This document shows positions 21,786 through 34,580 of a stretch of 64,000 nt of DNA, one piece after another. Positions within the stretch are counted from its first letter, which is position 1, and each line of letters opens with the position of its first letter. A model generated the notes under the pieces. That model was not told where the DNA came from. It searched no databases and saw only the letters and a program-made list of their open reading frames with translations. Origin of the DNA: Limnoperna fortunei (Eukaryota > Mollusca > Bivalvia > Mytilida > Modiolidae). The DNA lies in assembly GCA_944474755.1 (NCBI GenBank), contig OX104114.1, positions 45,263,070 to 45,327,069 of the forward strand, in the 5' to 3' direction. The translations under genes and the position numbers were made by a program.

Positions 21786-23831
21786 ATGCATACATTGCCT
21801 TTTTGGTGCTCAAAAAATGATCACTTTTATATACCTGAAGTTATATATCAATTTAAACAGTTTCGTTTTAGTGTTTCAGGATCTTTCATGGAGCATTTTT
21901 GTGACTTCTTCAGTTTTTTTTATGTGTCTAAGTAACAATGTGATGTGAACTTTTTGTGTTCTGCCAATTAAAATTAAACTAACTTTTTTTTCACATGCTC
22001 TTTGTACTGTAAAAAGATCAATCACTGTATGTAAAAATGAAGGGATGTAGAGTATATATGCACGCACAGAATCACATTATACATATGGAATTGAAATGAA
22101 ACAAAGCAAAGAAACAGCGCCGTTCTTCATGTGTTTTCATAATTGAGATCTGATTGTCCCAAGAGAACATTGACCATTTGATAAACAATCAAATTTAAAC
22201 TGTGTCAAAGGCCTATAATCTTCAATGAAAGAATATTTCATATGAGAAAATCATATGTACAAGCATATATTTGATTGAGAAATACTTTGGTTTTTTCATT
22301 GTGTTAATCTGGGTGCTTTTTTATTTTTCAATTTTGTGTTTTCAGTGATGAAAACATAAAAACTTCAAAGTATTTGAAGTAAAAGAAAACACTATAGTAG
22401 TTTAGCAAGTAGTATAATTAAAAAAATAAAAAAGAAATATGTAGTATAAAAATATTAAAATGTCAAATTCTTCTTGCTTCTTGCTTTGTCTGTCTGCTTT
22501 ATTCTGATCCTGAAAAGAAATAAAATGAAGAATTAGTTGTTGATAAGCAGCATTTAATAATTTTAAAATTATCATATTTCAGGTAGGGTAAATTTTCTTT
22601 GTTATATGCAGTTAAATGAAGTTGTTGTAAAGCTTTCAAAATATAGTTTTCTTAAAATATTAATGTCATTTTCTACAGTGTAACGATCAGTTATCAGTAG
22701 CCCTAAGCACCAGTTAAAAGGTATAAAATAACAAAGTAGGTAATGGACTTGATCTGAATCTAGATCTACAGTGTTTATTGTCTTGAACTTAAAACAAGTG
22801 TGGCCAATAAAAGTATGTCTGGCCTGTTAGCACCAACACGAAACATTAAAGCTCCATTTAAGTACTAGGTCTTTAGTAGGACATTAAGGTTCATGATTAC
22901 ACTTTGAATAAAATGGTTGATATTTGTCCCCTTTGTTTAAGCTCTATGTGGAGCTTAAACTACATATAGAAGTAAAACATAAGGTATAGCAGCGTCTAGA
23001 TATAAAATTCGCAGATCATTTTTTCTTTCGTGTTACCAGATTACTTTTGTTATTTTCTCTATTCATTTTCTTTCTGTACAAGTTGTACCTTAAATAAAGC
23101 ATGAATAAATAAAGCATGAATTGTGCCTAAAAGACCTTCCATTTAAACGTAAGATTTAATAACAACGATATTGAAATTACCTTGCACGTGGAGGTCAAAT
23201 GACAGGGCATTGTTTATATTTGGCTATATTTGGGTGCACTGAAAAATGAAAAAGAAAATGCCCCGGAAAAACGGATCAAGTGGGCACGTAAAAAATACTA
23301 AAATATTATGTAAAAAATATTTATCTAGATGCCTTATTTAGCAAATGAATGTGTAGACTACACATATACTGAAAAAAGACGTAAAATATCAGCCATTATA
23401 TTTAAAGTGTAAACATGAACCTTAAGGGTAACTGTTCAGTTTGGCAGGAGCCAGATTGAAATCTTATCACCAAGAAGAATCTCTAGCCCAATTATATGGT
23501 TCTTAGTTATCATAGTTATTGAAAAAGTGACTGAACACAAAAACAACCAATATTTTAAGAGTTAAGAAAGTGTAAACATGAGGTCAATGTCACATGTCAT
23601 TTTACATACTACATATCAGATGGTATTAGACATTTCAAGTTATTCATTTTCCACATAAGTCTTACACAGAAGTACAAATCTCCAAAAAGTTCAGTCGTTG
23701 AAGCATAAAAATGGAGTGAAGGTCACATGGAATGGTGACAATTGTGTAGACCGAACATTATTTTAACATGAATTATCACCTATAAGATTCTTAGAATGGC
23801 TTGTAATTATAAAATTTATCATAAAGAAACT

Positions 23832-24100
23832 TAAGGGACAGACCTATTCAACTTGAAAGGGGGGGGGGGGGCTTGTTATTTTCTTCAATCAGGGTGTGGA
23901 AAAAATATTTCTTTTTAAAGGTGTTGCCACAAAATATTTTTTTTCAAAATAAGCATTATTTTATATGACTGATATCCTTCTTTAGAATATTTTTTTTCTG
24001 AACATTTGCTGCAAAAAATATTTTTTTCATCAAAAATCAGACAAAGAATATTTTTTAGGGAAAAACCTTCACCCCCCTTCAAGTTAAATGATCTGTCCTA
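23832..24100. mobile_element. MITE with GGACAGACC...TTGAAAGGGGG termini
   Basis: The left end, TAAGGGACAGACCTATTCAACTTGAAAGG, is mirrored by the right end, CCCCCCTTCAAGTTAAATGATCTGTCCTA. The interior holds repeated AATATTTTTTT tracts and no ORF. A run of 13 G follows the left terminus. Confidence 0.6.
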
Positions 24101-24562
24101 AGTGAATTAATATGCAATTTTTACCATCTCTTGTCAAATACTTCTTGACCCGCTTGGCATCCATTCCTTTCAGGGTCTGGATACTTTCTGGTGTAGTTTA
24201 TTTCAAAGTGTTTTGGTAGTATTCTTTGAAACTACACCAGAAATCCTGAAAGCATTCCAGATCATCTGTTTCTGGGACAAGAAACTTCTTCTTGTGAAGA
24301 AATGATCTCTAAAAATAGTATCAATTTACTCCTGCACAATAAAACAAAAGTGACCACATGAAAAGATATGACTTTTCTGTACAAGAGGTTTGATAGAATC
24401 ATTCGCAATTTACAGTACTTTCATATGAAAAATTTGATTTTTCTTTAAATAACTTTAAAATGCTAAAAATCTCTACAGGATAGAATTTTCTCAAACATTT
24501 TTATGTATGTTTGATAGTACATGTACTAATTACATATAGAATATTATGTACTTTCCTTTTAA

Positions 24563-24608
24563 ATACTATCTATATCTAGGTGAGTCTGAGACTAGATGTA
24601 GATAGTAT
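24563..24608. repeat. Small hairpin
   Basis: ATACTATCTATATCTAG and CTAGATGTAGATAGTAT are inverted repeats (16 of 17) around 12 bases. Confidence 0.5.
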
Positions 24609-24700
24609 CTAATAGGTTACCATGTGGATTTTTTTGTAGAAATTTGTTATAGAAAAAATGGATAGATATAAATTATAGAGTGAAATAGTTTTTAATTGCT

Positions 24701-25324
24701 TTAGGGGATTCAGGACACTTTCACTGAAAATAATTTGTCAATGAATTTTCTTTAAATTCTCCATATAGTTAGTTTTTTTATAAAAGTTATCATAATTCAA
24801 AATAAAAAATAGGGGTTTCAGAGCTATTTTTTAAGAGGTTGAGCACTGAAATTTAAAATTTTCTAATAGATTATACAGAGAAAAGATTTTAAAAAGCCCT
24901 AAAATATAAGATTATACACAATTTCTGTCCAATGAAATTTTCTGAACTTTTTATATTGTCATGCAATTAGTATACATTTTAGTGAACAAAAATAGGGGTT
25001 TCTGATTTAATGTTTTGTCCATTGAGAAAAAACTGGTCAAAAATTGCTAAAAAAATGGTATTTTTTGGTCAAAATTACCTCCCTTATTAAAAATTTCATT
25101 TTCATTACTTTTGCAAATTTCGAACCCATTTATGTGAAAAAAAATTTATTTCAAGCATTAATAAATTAAAGTAATAATATAGGTATATGACTTTTATTAT
25201 TATTTTTAATTTTATTGAAATTAAGAGTTAATAATGAAAGAAATTATAATTAAATTTATCATAAATGATTTTGAAAATTTGAAATTTTCACAAAAAATGG
25301 CAGATGGTGTCCTGCATCCCTTAA
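24701..25324. mobile_element. MITE-like element with TTAGGGGATTCAGGACAC termini
   Basis: The left terminus, TTAGGGGATTCAGGACAC, is mirrored by GGTGTCCTGCATCCCTTAA at the right end. The interior is AT-rich, with two AAAAATAGGGGTTTC motifs and no ORF. Confidence 0.55.
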
Positions 25325-25470
25325 ATAATTAAACATGATAGATTTTTGTTATTCATACTTAGTCAAAACTTTTATTTTGGTTAGCTCTTTGAAATAAAAT
25401 CATAAAATCATTGGGTCACCCTTCATTTTCTTCATAATTTGAGGAAAACCTGAATTTTCCTTAAACAATT

Positions 25471-25558
25471 CATACAAATTATCCCGTCCTGAATATAGCT
25501 GAAATACTGCTCGCTGGACGTAAAGCAGACATCCAATCAATCAATCATACAAATTATC
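25471..25558 (+). mobile_element. SINE tail insertion with perfect 13-base target-site duplication
   Basis: CATACAAATTATC occurs at 25471-25483 and again at 25546-25558. Between them lie just 62 bases: the 3' tail CCGTCCTGAATATAGCTGAA...GGACGTAAAGCAGACATCC ending in (AATC)n. This is a severely 5'-truncated retroinsertion. Confidence 0.75.
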
Positions 25559-26119
25559 TCCCTTGAAAAAGTCCTAAAATTTAGATTTCTCATTGTTAAA
25601 TAAAAATTTCTTACAGTAAAATGATCAATTTTTCATGTACGTTAAAAAAGTTGCAGGAAAAATAGAATATGGTAAGATTACGTGAAGTTTCCTGTAACTG
25701 TCCTGCAGGAATTCTGTAAAATATTTCGTACGGGCTGTTCACTAAACTAATAAGCTTACTATTATTAGTGCAAGGTGGATCCTGGAGGCCTGATGGCACT
25801 CCTCCAATGAGGCATAACTTTTGAAAAGCAACACCGAAAAGTCTTCTATTGGCACTTTTCTGAGATCCTTTCCCCCTTTTACTTCAAACAATATCTGTTT
25901 ATAAAATATAGAAAAAGAAATAAATAAATGCGAATAAATGTAAACATCAAAAACAAGTAAATCTGTGAGGTTATGGTCACAATAGTGATACTGGTACCCC
26001 TCTCTAACAACGCACAGAAATAACACAAAAATCGATATCATGAAAGTTCATTTCAACAAGAGAGACAAAGACAAGATGTAGAGGACTCTCTTGAGAACAC
26101 TCGCTGTTACTGACAAGCA

Positions 26120-26300
26120 ACTATTGACTGATGTAAAAAAAAATCTGTAAAAGTCAAAAATGGCTGGATTTTATTAAACAGGAAGTCAGTGATTGACAGA
26201 CCTGAAATCGATGGGACCCCATTCTGATGTTGTACACAAAATATCAAGGAGCTGTGATTAGTAGTTGCTGAGAAAACTGTTAAGAAAATTTCCCTGGCTG
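26120..26300. repeat. Interspersed repeat copy, family of the tandem at 27.2 kb
   Basis: Shares AACAGGAAGT, CAGACCT, CATTCTGATGTTGTACACAAAATATCAAG, GTGATTAGTAGTTGCTGAGAAAACTG and AAGAAAATTT with the units at 27,218-27,625. Confidence 0.5.
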
Positions 26301-27217
26301 ACATTTACCATTTTATAACTCAGATTGTTCACACTGTGAAATCCAAGAATTTTTTTAGTTGCACTTACAATGTATTTTGGTCCTGTAGCTTTGAAAGAAA
26401 AAGATTTTAAATAGGTGGACTAATGGATGATGGCCTGAGAAATGGAAGACTGAAGCAAAGTGATGGCATTAGCTCACATGGCTTTTAGCAAGGTACAAAA
26501 GGATATCAAGTGCTCTTTTAAAATTTTTATAGCTGTTCTGCCCTCGGGCTGATAAATTAACCTAGTGCTGATAAAGGGTAAGATATAAAATAACAAATGT
26601 AGTAATCTATACATACCACATTTTATGTGCGGACATCAAAGGTTATTCCTATATCATGTATATACTTCCCCAATTTTTTTTGCATGTTTGGAATGTTGTA
26701 TGGAACTATATGGAAATTAAAATATTATACATACCCTCCTTCTTAACTGATTTCTAAGATCAGTAAACTTGGATGTGCACCAGCTTACAACTGTCTTGTA
26801 AGCTGATGCATCATCCGTAAAGCCCTCTTGCCTTAAATGTCTTTTCACTTCCATCTATAAAGAACAAAATGTGCCCATTTTAAAAGTGTACTTGAATTTT
26901 AACCAACAGTCAAAATACTTTTGTTTAAAAAAATTTAAAGGAAATGATATCATAATGTTATAAAATGCTCTAGTCTTGATAGATTGAATTTGTATATATA
27001 ATCAATGATCGAGACACCCTTCCCTAATTATCCATGATTGCAAAGGTGGACATTGCAGAGTTGTTGAAGAACTAACAACAGAGAAGATGGAGCAGGAGAA
27101 AGTAACCACAGAAAGAGTCTTTTTAAAACACTGTCTTATGCATAAGAAATATGTTGTTAATATGTATTCCTTGTAAATTGTAAATGGGATAATCTAAAAC
27201 CAGTATGTTACATAGAA

Positions 27218-27625
27218 TTTCATAGCCACAATGTATACCGAACTACCCCCAAAATTGACTAAGTAGGTGAACAGGAAGTAGATATCAGATAGACCTTAAT
27301 ACAATACTTGTGGAAGAAGTCATATACCAAATTTCAAGTCGCTGTGAAATGTAGTTGCTGGGAACACTGTTTCACATTTTCAACCATAGACCATTAATGT
27401 TGAAAATTGGCTAAAACGGTAAACAGGAAGGAAGTAGATATCCGAGAGACCTAAATTTGGTACTTGGGATAAAAGACCTCATTCTGAAGTCATATACCAA
27501 ATATGAACCCTGTGATAAGTAGTTGCTGAGAAAGCTGATGCAAAAATTTTCAACTATTGACCACTAATGTTGAAAATCGACTAAGTTGTTAAAACGGAAC
27601 ACAGACCTAACTTCGGTACACACAA
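27218..27625. repeat. Tandem repeat, about 2.5 units of 150-170 bases
   Basis: Repeated motifs in order: AATTGACTAA, AACAGGAAGTAGATATC, GAGACCT, AAGTCATATACCAAAT, GTAGTTGCTGAGAAAGCTG, TTTTCAACTATTGACCA. The GTAGTTGCTGAGAA word is typical of repeats I associate with bivalve genomes. Confidence 0.55.
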
Positions 27626-27649
27626 AAAACAACTTTCATTGTTCAAAAT

Positions 27650-28455
27650 AATGATGAACTTATTTACGAGGCATGTTTTTAAACCAAATCATATTCTTTC
27701 AAAATTCAAAGTTTGAAGTGATGTGATGACAGCATTTCATTCCAAATTTAAACTTTGTGTGGTTTTGGATATTTTTTCTTTTTTACTGATACCTAACTTC
27801 TAACAGTAGTCAATGCACCATGACTTTTTTTGACAAGAAGAAAAAATAGGTTGTAAGGAAGTGATTTTTTTTTTAAACCATTCTTATTTATTTCATTTTT
27901 AAAATTTTTATTAAATGAAATATTTTCTTCTTCCTGGTGCAGGTATCTATCGTTTTTGGGTGTTGTGGTTAATGGATTGAAAATTCTATAGAAAAATTAT
28001 ACAAGTTGAGACTATGAAAAAATCTCCCAGGGTTTTGGTCCTTGGAAATGTGTCATGTCATGTGACCTTGATCTAATTTTTATAATTCAACTACTCTGAA
28101 AACTTTTTTGTGAAAAATGAATAACTTGAAATGTACATGTATAATACATAGGCATATCATTTGAATTTTTACATTGCAATTCCTTTGTAAACACTAAAGG
28201 GGTCATTAGGTTTGCACTCCACCAGTCCCTTTGTCCACTTTTTCAAAACAATTTAGATCAAAGTAAAGTTTTGTCACATAGTAATTGCAGCAAATACTTG
28301 TCATTGGTTAATAGTTTTTGGGCATATAGGTGCCTTTTTAGGTCTTTATAGATTAATAGTTATTTGTCGTCTTACTTATTTAAAAAAACTAATAATATGT
28401 TTCCAAAAGTGACTGAAAAGTATGACTGTATGAAGAAAGTTTTAATACATATATA
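27650..28455. other. Intergenic, nothing recognised
   Basis: AT-rich sequence with no exon or repeat structure visible. Confidence 0.35.
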
Positions 28456-28465
28456 TTAGACTTTT

Positions 28466-28725
28466 TTATGCCTCCGTGACGACATGTCGGGGGGCATTAA
28501 GTTTTACTCATGTCCGTCTGTCTGTCCGTACGTATTTCCGTCAAGCTTTTCTCAGAAACCGTACATGAGAACAATTTGAAATTTGGCAGGGTGGTTCAGT
28601 ATCACAAGTTGTACGTCCTAAGCGACTTTTCAGACCTGTCGGACAACTACTTCCTGTTTGGGACTTCATTTAGCAGGGCATCTGTGTCCCATGGACACAT
28701 TATTCGATTTTTTTTAGAAATAATT
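28466..28725 (+). repeat. Interspersed repeat with GGGGGCATTAAGTTTT and TCCGTCTGTCTGTCCG
   Basis: The words GGGGGGCATTAAGTTTTAC and GTCCGTCTGTCTGTCCGTAC, followed by TTTCTCAGAAACCGTACATGAG, belong to a repeat I associate with bivalve genomes. The short frame across it is not a gene. Confidence 0.45.
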
Positions 28726-28824
28726 AAGTGATAGTTTTTCTGTTGTTTCATAGATAATTGTAATATTATATGTAAAGTGCAGACATATGAGATTATCATG
28801 ATTATGTTTTAAATCTTGAGGGTC

Positions 28825-29654
28825 TTTCTGCCAACAGGGGACTATTCATGTATATTGAAGAACACTGGTAGTAATGATGTTGTGTTTAACTTCAATTATT
28901 TATTGTTTCAAATGTCTATACATTGTTTATTTAAAATACAATATGCATCCTAGTATCATTCATACAGCATCTTAAAGTTTTTAGACATTTTCAAAAAATG
29001 ATGCACTTATAGTAGTAATTGTAAGTCACTTTGATGAATGAAATATTTAAGATCTTATTTTGTACACTATTTTTCTACATTAACAAACACACGTTGTTTT
29101 AACATGTTATTGTACCAAACAGAATAAAGCAACGAAACACGTGGTTACCAAATGTGAAGAACATGTCTGTTGTAATGACAAATACGGACACTTGGAAATG
29201 TCAACGGTTTAGTTTAGTTTAAACTATGTATGAATGTCAGTTGTTTTACTTCGATTTAAGTGGCCCAATTCATCTGATTGGTCAGTACTACATGAACTTT
29301 CATGTCAATGAATGACTACAAAGATGATGGTTTTATATTTTTATATTGAGTTGTCAGTTTAGAAGTGAAGTTACACATGCTGCCACTGTATTGTAACGCA
29401 ATGAATATATTACGAGCAAACATTTCTGCCAACAGGGGACTATTCATGTATATTGAAGAACACTGGTAGTAATGATGTGGTGTTTAACTTCAATTATTTA
29501 TTGTTTCAAATGTCTATAAATTGTTTATTTAAAATACAATATGCACCCTAGTATCATTCATACAGCATCTTATAGTTTTTAGACATTTTCAAAAAATGAT
29601 GCACTTATACTAGTAATTGTAAGTCACTTAGATGAATGAAATATTTAAGATCTT
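28825..29654 (+). repeat. Direct repeat pair of about 232 bases, offset 598
   Basis: 28825-29056 and 29423-29654 match almost base for base, from TTTCTGCCAACAGGGG to TTTAAGATCTT. The left breakpoint of the large tandem duplication (28,881) falls inside the first copy. The pair recurs in duplicated form at 37,216-37,391 and 37,758-37,989. Confidence 0.75.
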
Positions 29655-29916
29655 GTTTGTCACATTTTTTTATTCATAATGTCTTAATTATTTTACTCAT
29701 ATTGTATTTGTGGCAGTCTAGTGTATAACATCTTAACCAGTGATTGCAAATGTGTTTGTGCTAATAAATTTTTTCTGTTGTCTATTGTGTATTATCACAA
29801 CTTTGTCACAATTAGAGAACAAAAAGGGAAAACATTAAAAAAGGTCTAATGTGTTGACTTCAGCTGGTATAAACATATAAAACAACATATTAATTTCAGT
29901 CTACAAAACATGTATT

Positions 29917-30300
29917 CTTCCGTAAATGGCCGATTTCTGGTACAGATGACACAGTACAGATGATCTCAAGCGCACACATCTGTATTTGCTGCGTTATCCA
30001 ATCAAAACGCCAGAAACGAGAACATTGATATGGAAGCATAACAAGGTTTTTGTTTGACGTTCTTGTTTCAGGTGTTCTAATTAGATGTCAGAGACAATGC
30101 AGTCTAAAAAAATGTAGAGTCTTAGGATATAGTGATGTGTAGGATGTTGGTTAAGGAAGAAATAGGTCCTTTCATGTACTTTTGGAAATGCCCGTGTGAT
30201 CTTTCACTCGCTCCACTTGCGAAAGACGTAAAATTTCTATCACTCGTGAAAGATCAACCGGTCTTTCCCAAAAACGTATGCAAGAACCTATTATTCTTGT
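29917..30300. mobile_element. Compound hairpin element (family of 2,281)
   Basis: Shares TATTCTTCCGTAAATGGC, GATTTCTGGTACAGATGAC, GCGCACACATCTGTA, CAAAACGCCAGAAAC, GTCAGAGACAATG, CTTTGGGAAAG-like and GATCAACCGGTCTTTCCC with the first copy, in order. The hairpin arms are shorter than at 2,281. The copy in the second duplicon lies at 38,252-38,635. Confidence 0.6.
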
Positions 30301-32074
30301 TAGAAAAATACATGTACTTATCACTGTGATGTCTAATAATTGTACAATAAATGCAAACCCTCTGGTATTAGGTTCATAGAACATTGTAATGTTGCTGCTG
30401 TATGTGTTCAATACAATTTATCAAAGTTGGTATGCTACATGTATATCAAGTTTTAGATATATTGATTTAATTCACAGAACATCTTGCTGGATTGGAATTT
30501 ATTAAACTAATCACTTTTTTACTGAAGAGCTATGTCTAATACTAATTAGTCATGCATGGCATTTTAGTAATTTGAAAACATTGTTAGGAATGTAAAACGC
30601 ATGAATTTCTTAACGCATGGGTGAAAAACAGACGTTACACATATGTTTAAACACGTGGTAAACGTATAATTTTTTTTTCCGTACGTGTAACATACGTTGC
30701 AATTTTTCCTGTGTAGTATTTTAAGAACTGAAATAACTGTGCAAATGATAGATTCATCAAGGTAAGAAGAAGACAATTTTGAACAATTTTATCCTACATT
30801 GTATCTTATTGATTAATTATCCATACATGTTATGTTGTTTGTGTGCGTTGTCCGGATTGTGACTATTAAAATTTCTAAATTGCAACCTTCACTCCAAAAA
30901 CATTAAATCTTTAACTTGCTGCCCCCTTTTCCTGTTGTCGCTGCATGAAGATCTTATGTAACCCCGTTCAGATCACATTCTGGTAAACTTTGATCATGTG
31001 ACTTTAAGGACCAAGCATAATGTGACATCCAGGATCTTTGCCAGTCGTTTATATAATTAGTTATTCAAAATTTATACGCTCATCGCAAGGTATAACTGTA
31101 CTGAAGTAAATTTCACAGGTGACCAGATGTTTACCCTATATCAGTACAACTGGTCACGCATATCTATTTTTATAATAGTGAGTGAAAGTTTATTAATTTT
31201 TTAGCCCTTGTAAATGCTGATCATTGTTAGAAAGTTATACAAATTCCAGAAATGTTAGTAGTTTCGACTATGGCCAAAGCATTTACTACTGTTTTAACCT
31301 ATAGCTGAGATGATTTTTGTGGATTTTTTCTGAAAGTATATCAAAGGTTTTTTTTACATAGGTTGTTGTATCTCTCATTGAAACTAAATGAGAGAGGCAC
31401 TAAAAAAGTCAACATTGTCTGATGCACAGTATAGAAATTGCTTAGCACTCTTTCCATCTTTTCTAAATACACATATAATAAACAACACGAAATGACAGAA
31501 ATGTGTTTTTCTGTTTCTATTCCATTTGATCTTTGTTAGGAATATTAAAATAAAATCTAAAACGATAAAACATATTATGTAAAAAATTAATCAAAATTAA
31601 AACTGCAATGCTCAGTTTGAATTTAGGAAAATTTCTCCAAACTGAAAACATTTTGTCACAAAAATTTGCCATAAATGTTAAATGTATTGTCTATAGAAGT
31701 TTTTATTATGAACATTATTCATTATTTTACCAAACAATGCTCAACTGAAGGTATGTTAATGCAGCATTAGGGTCAAAATATCCAAATTAACCAAAACCCA
31801 ACCTATTTTACATTTAAAATAATTTTTGGTTGAATTTCACTAAAATTGAAGGTATAAAACAGATTAAATTGAAAATTGTTAATGTATTTGTACTTGTATA
31901 ATAAGTTTCTTGCCTAAAACCACCATCTGGTTAATTTGATGCCACATTTAAACAATTTAGTGCAATACATTACATAGTTTTAAAGACGAAGTTGCCAGCT
32001 AGTGTACAAGCATAGATTAGGCTGGTCACTAGTATAATGCAAGGCAAAATCGGAGTTAACGCTCAATGCAACTT

Positions 32075-32158
32075 GAAAGCATTAACGGATTGATTAATGG
32101 TGTTTAACGCCCGAGCAGCAATATTTCAGCTATATTCAGGCGAGAAAGCATTAACGGA
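32075..32158 (-). mobile_element. SINE tail insertion with 15-base target-site duplication
   Basis: GAAAGCATTAACGGA occurs at 32075-32089 and 32144-32158. The 54 bases between them are the minus-strand tail (TGTTTAACGCCCGAGCAGC...CAGCTATATTCAGGCGA). In copy 2 the left duplicate has changed to GAAAGAATTAACGGA. Confidence 0.7.
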
Positions 32159-33879
32159 AGGGAAACTATGTTTTCCTGTAACTTGTTTTGAATTTTAAAA
32201 GGCAAAAATACACGCTTGTGTTGATTGTGTTAAAATAGTTGCAATAATTATATCGACACGATTTGAAATGGTATTTTCTTATAAATTAGTCATTTTGGAA
32301 TCGACATCAGTACGCTTCGTACGTAAATTTTGATTGTGAAACGTTTATGGCAAAATTGCTATCGTCTAGTCTACATGACCATGTTTATATATGAATAATA
32401 CATGTAATAGAGCTATAATTTGATTGATTTAAATGTCCTAACATTCATTTTTTTTAATTTAATTTTAATTAGAAAAATAGCAACGGAAACTGACCGAACA
32501 ACAAGAGCAAGGGACAATTACAAATCCAGATCCTTGATCTGACTTGCATATGTAGTCTTGCAGTTGGAGGTGATATTGTCGACAAACTACACATTTCAAA
32601 CTGGTACTTGCCAGCCTTAGATAAGTTGCGTTAGTAGCTAAAGTACATACTGCAGAGACGGACGGTCAAAATTACCTTGGCACTGTACATATTCAGTCCA
32701 CCGTATCCGTTTCACACAATGCAGTAATTGGAACAGTAGACATTGTTGTAACCATTAGTGCTAAATTGATCTTCTGACAAAAAGAGAATTTAACTTTCAA
32801 AATGATGTGCCTTTATTGTTTAAAAATGTGTTTTCCTTTATTTTTTGGGGGGAATGGTATTTTACCGGTTATTCCGCCTTCCTACAACAAATAAGTGTAC
32901 ACCATAATGTAGCTGATAAATTGCTAATACCGTTTCAAACATCATTTGTCAAGTGCCTTTCATTGAATAGGGTACCCGAATATATTGTACCTTTTGTACT
33001 TTTTACCTGTACAGCTACCGATTTTTTGTTGTTGATAGGAGTATAATAAAAACATTTATATAACAATTATAGATACAAGGTTGCTTTTATTTAATGTTAA
33101 TGATTTATATACAGATTAGTTATTCATATATTCATATGTTTCAATTATTAGCATGTTATATGTTTCAGGTTTTAAACTTGTAGATAAAAGCAGACAGTAG
33201 CGTTATGTTTTGCTTACATGAACTTAACGCCACAAGATAAAATGTTAAAAAAAACCAATGGGCTTCAATGTTCCAGATAATAAGATCAGATAACAATTCA
33301 CATTTTCAGTTTTCGTTATTGAAAAGAATTCGAACAAATTACGTTTAAATTATGTTTAACAGCATCTTTGCACTGTAAAATGAACATTGTATCAACCTTA
33401 TACTTGTAGCGCGGTTTTTTTTGGCGCCAAAATTCAGATTATATTATAATTACTAAATTCAATTAAACGATTGATCTCTATCACATTCATTTAGCTCTCC
33501 ACACTCTATGTTTTAGAAAAAATTTGTATGACATTATTTTCTCCTTTTATTCTATATTTTATCTGTTTGCATTACTGTCAGTTTCTACATTTTGTGTTCA
33601 AATAACTGATAAAAAGAATATTGTATGATATTTCAAGATCGATGTTGATCTGCATATTTTTAGTCGAGCTTGAACTTTTGAAAGCCGAGATCGACCTGTC
33701 GATTACTCATTTACTGTGACTATACTGAGATGGTTCCCATTGCTCGATCTTGTATGTCCATAGGACCAATTATTTTTCATTTTGTGGTTAACTTATGGTT
33801 ATAATTAAGGTGACAAAAAGGCTAAGCTTAATAATACAATGTAACTTTGTGATTACCAAACAGGCAAAGGTACGATTAT

Positions 33880-34110
33880 TCGTACAGGAGACCCTCTCAT
33901 TGTTGGGTTGTTATAATACGAAAAGCATGACCGCGAACCATAGAGGGTGACGTTGTTTGAGAGTGCCACGCTCATTCCGCGATAAAGACCCCTTTAATAG
34001 CTGTCAAAAAGTAGGCTCATTGTAGCAGCTACAAAAGACTAAATTTTCCGCCTCTACCCAATGCTCTATACGTTTCCAGTGGCAGTCAAATTTGGGTTCG
34101 CTTTTTTCGC
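33880..34110 (+). mobile_element. SINE fragment (family of 16,640)
   Basis: GAGACCCTCTCATTG, TAATACGAAAAGCATG, GAGAGTGCCACGCTC, AAGTAGGCTCATTGTAGCAGCTACAAAAG and CAATGCTCTATACGTTTCCAGTGGCAG follow the middle of the complete copies. The AATC tail is absent. Its duplicate is at 42,310-42,540. Confidence 0.55.
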
Positions 34111-34580
34111 TCAATCTCTTTTTTTTCACGTTGGAAATAACCAGGTCGAGTTAAACTTTCCTGTTACTACAAAGCAAAATGTGACCAAAAAGTGGACTTC
34201 TTTGCGCCTGTTGCCTCCAGCATCAAGGCCCGATTGGAAATAGAAGTTGCATATTTTACTTTTGTAAGTACAAGGGTGTTTATATATTTCTGTGTTCGAA
34301 CGATGCATAATGTTGTATCATTTAAGACTGACTTTGATTACTAGGAAATTTTCATATATTTCAATATTGCAATACAGGTATGTATATTATTTGTATTTTA
34401 TGAATTTGTGATAAATTATTATACCGTGATAAAATGTTTGAGTTAATAGAGGCTGTTGAAAATTCAATTCGCCTTCTATTACTATTATTCTATATGAGTA
34501 TTGGGAAGAGTTGTCAATAGCTAAACCCAAAGAGCTGTTTCACGTTTCACCACCAAATGTCAAAGAGTGCTGTCACACCT

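Larger units (their letters stand above)
22490..26855 (-). pseudogene. Unrecognised multi-exon gene, probably broken
   Basis: Several exon-like blocks read on the minus strand. 26737-26855: after TTTATAG comes ATGGAAGTG..., 40 codons beginning MEVKRHLRQEGFTDDASAYK, then donor GTATGT. 25759-25897: acceptor, then FEVKGGKDLRKVPIEDFSVLLF..., then donor GTAAGC. 24125-24310: RSFLHKKKFLVPETDDLECF...KEYYQNTLK, an in-frame TAA at 24198-24200, then the same frame continues as PESIQTLKGMDAKRVKKYL before donor GTAAAA. About 22,510: a last exon that stops after a few codons. The protein-like text on both sides of the TAA in one frame suggests a nonsense mutation or an assembly error. I recognise no family; a small exon near 26,380 may also belong. 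Confidence 0.4.

Noticed and set aside
30132..30329. Short plus-strand frame repeated in both duplicons (also at 38,467)
   Set aside because: It is conserved only because the DNA was duplicated recently. It runs through the hairpin element and has no domain or splice support.
32807..33046. 79-codon hydrophobic frame, repeated at 41,141
   Set aside because: The only strong argument was its presence in both copies, which the duplication explains. Composition follows AT-rich DNA.
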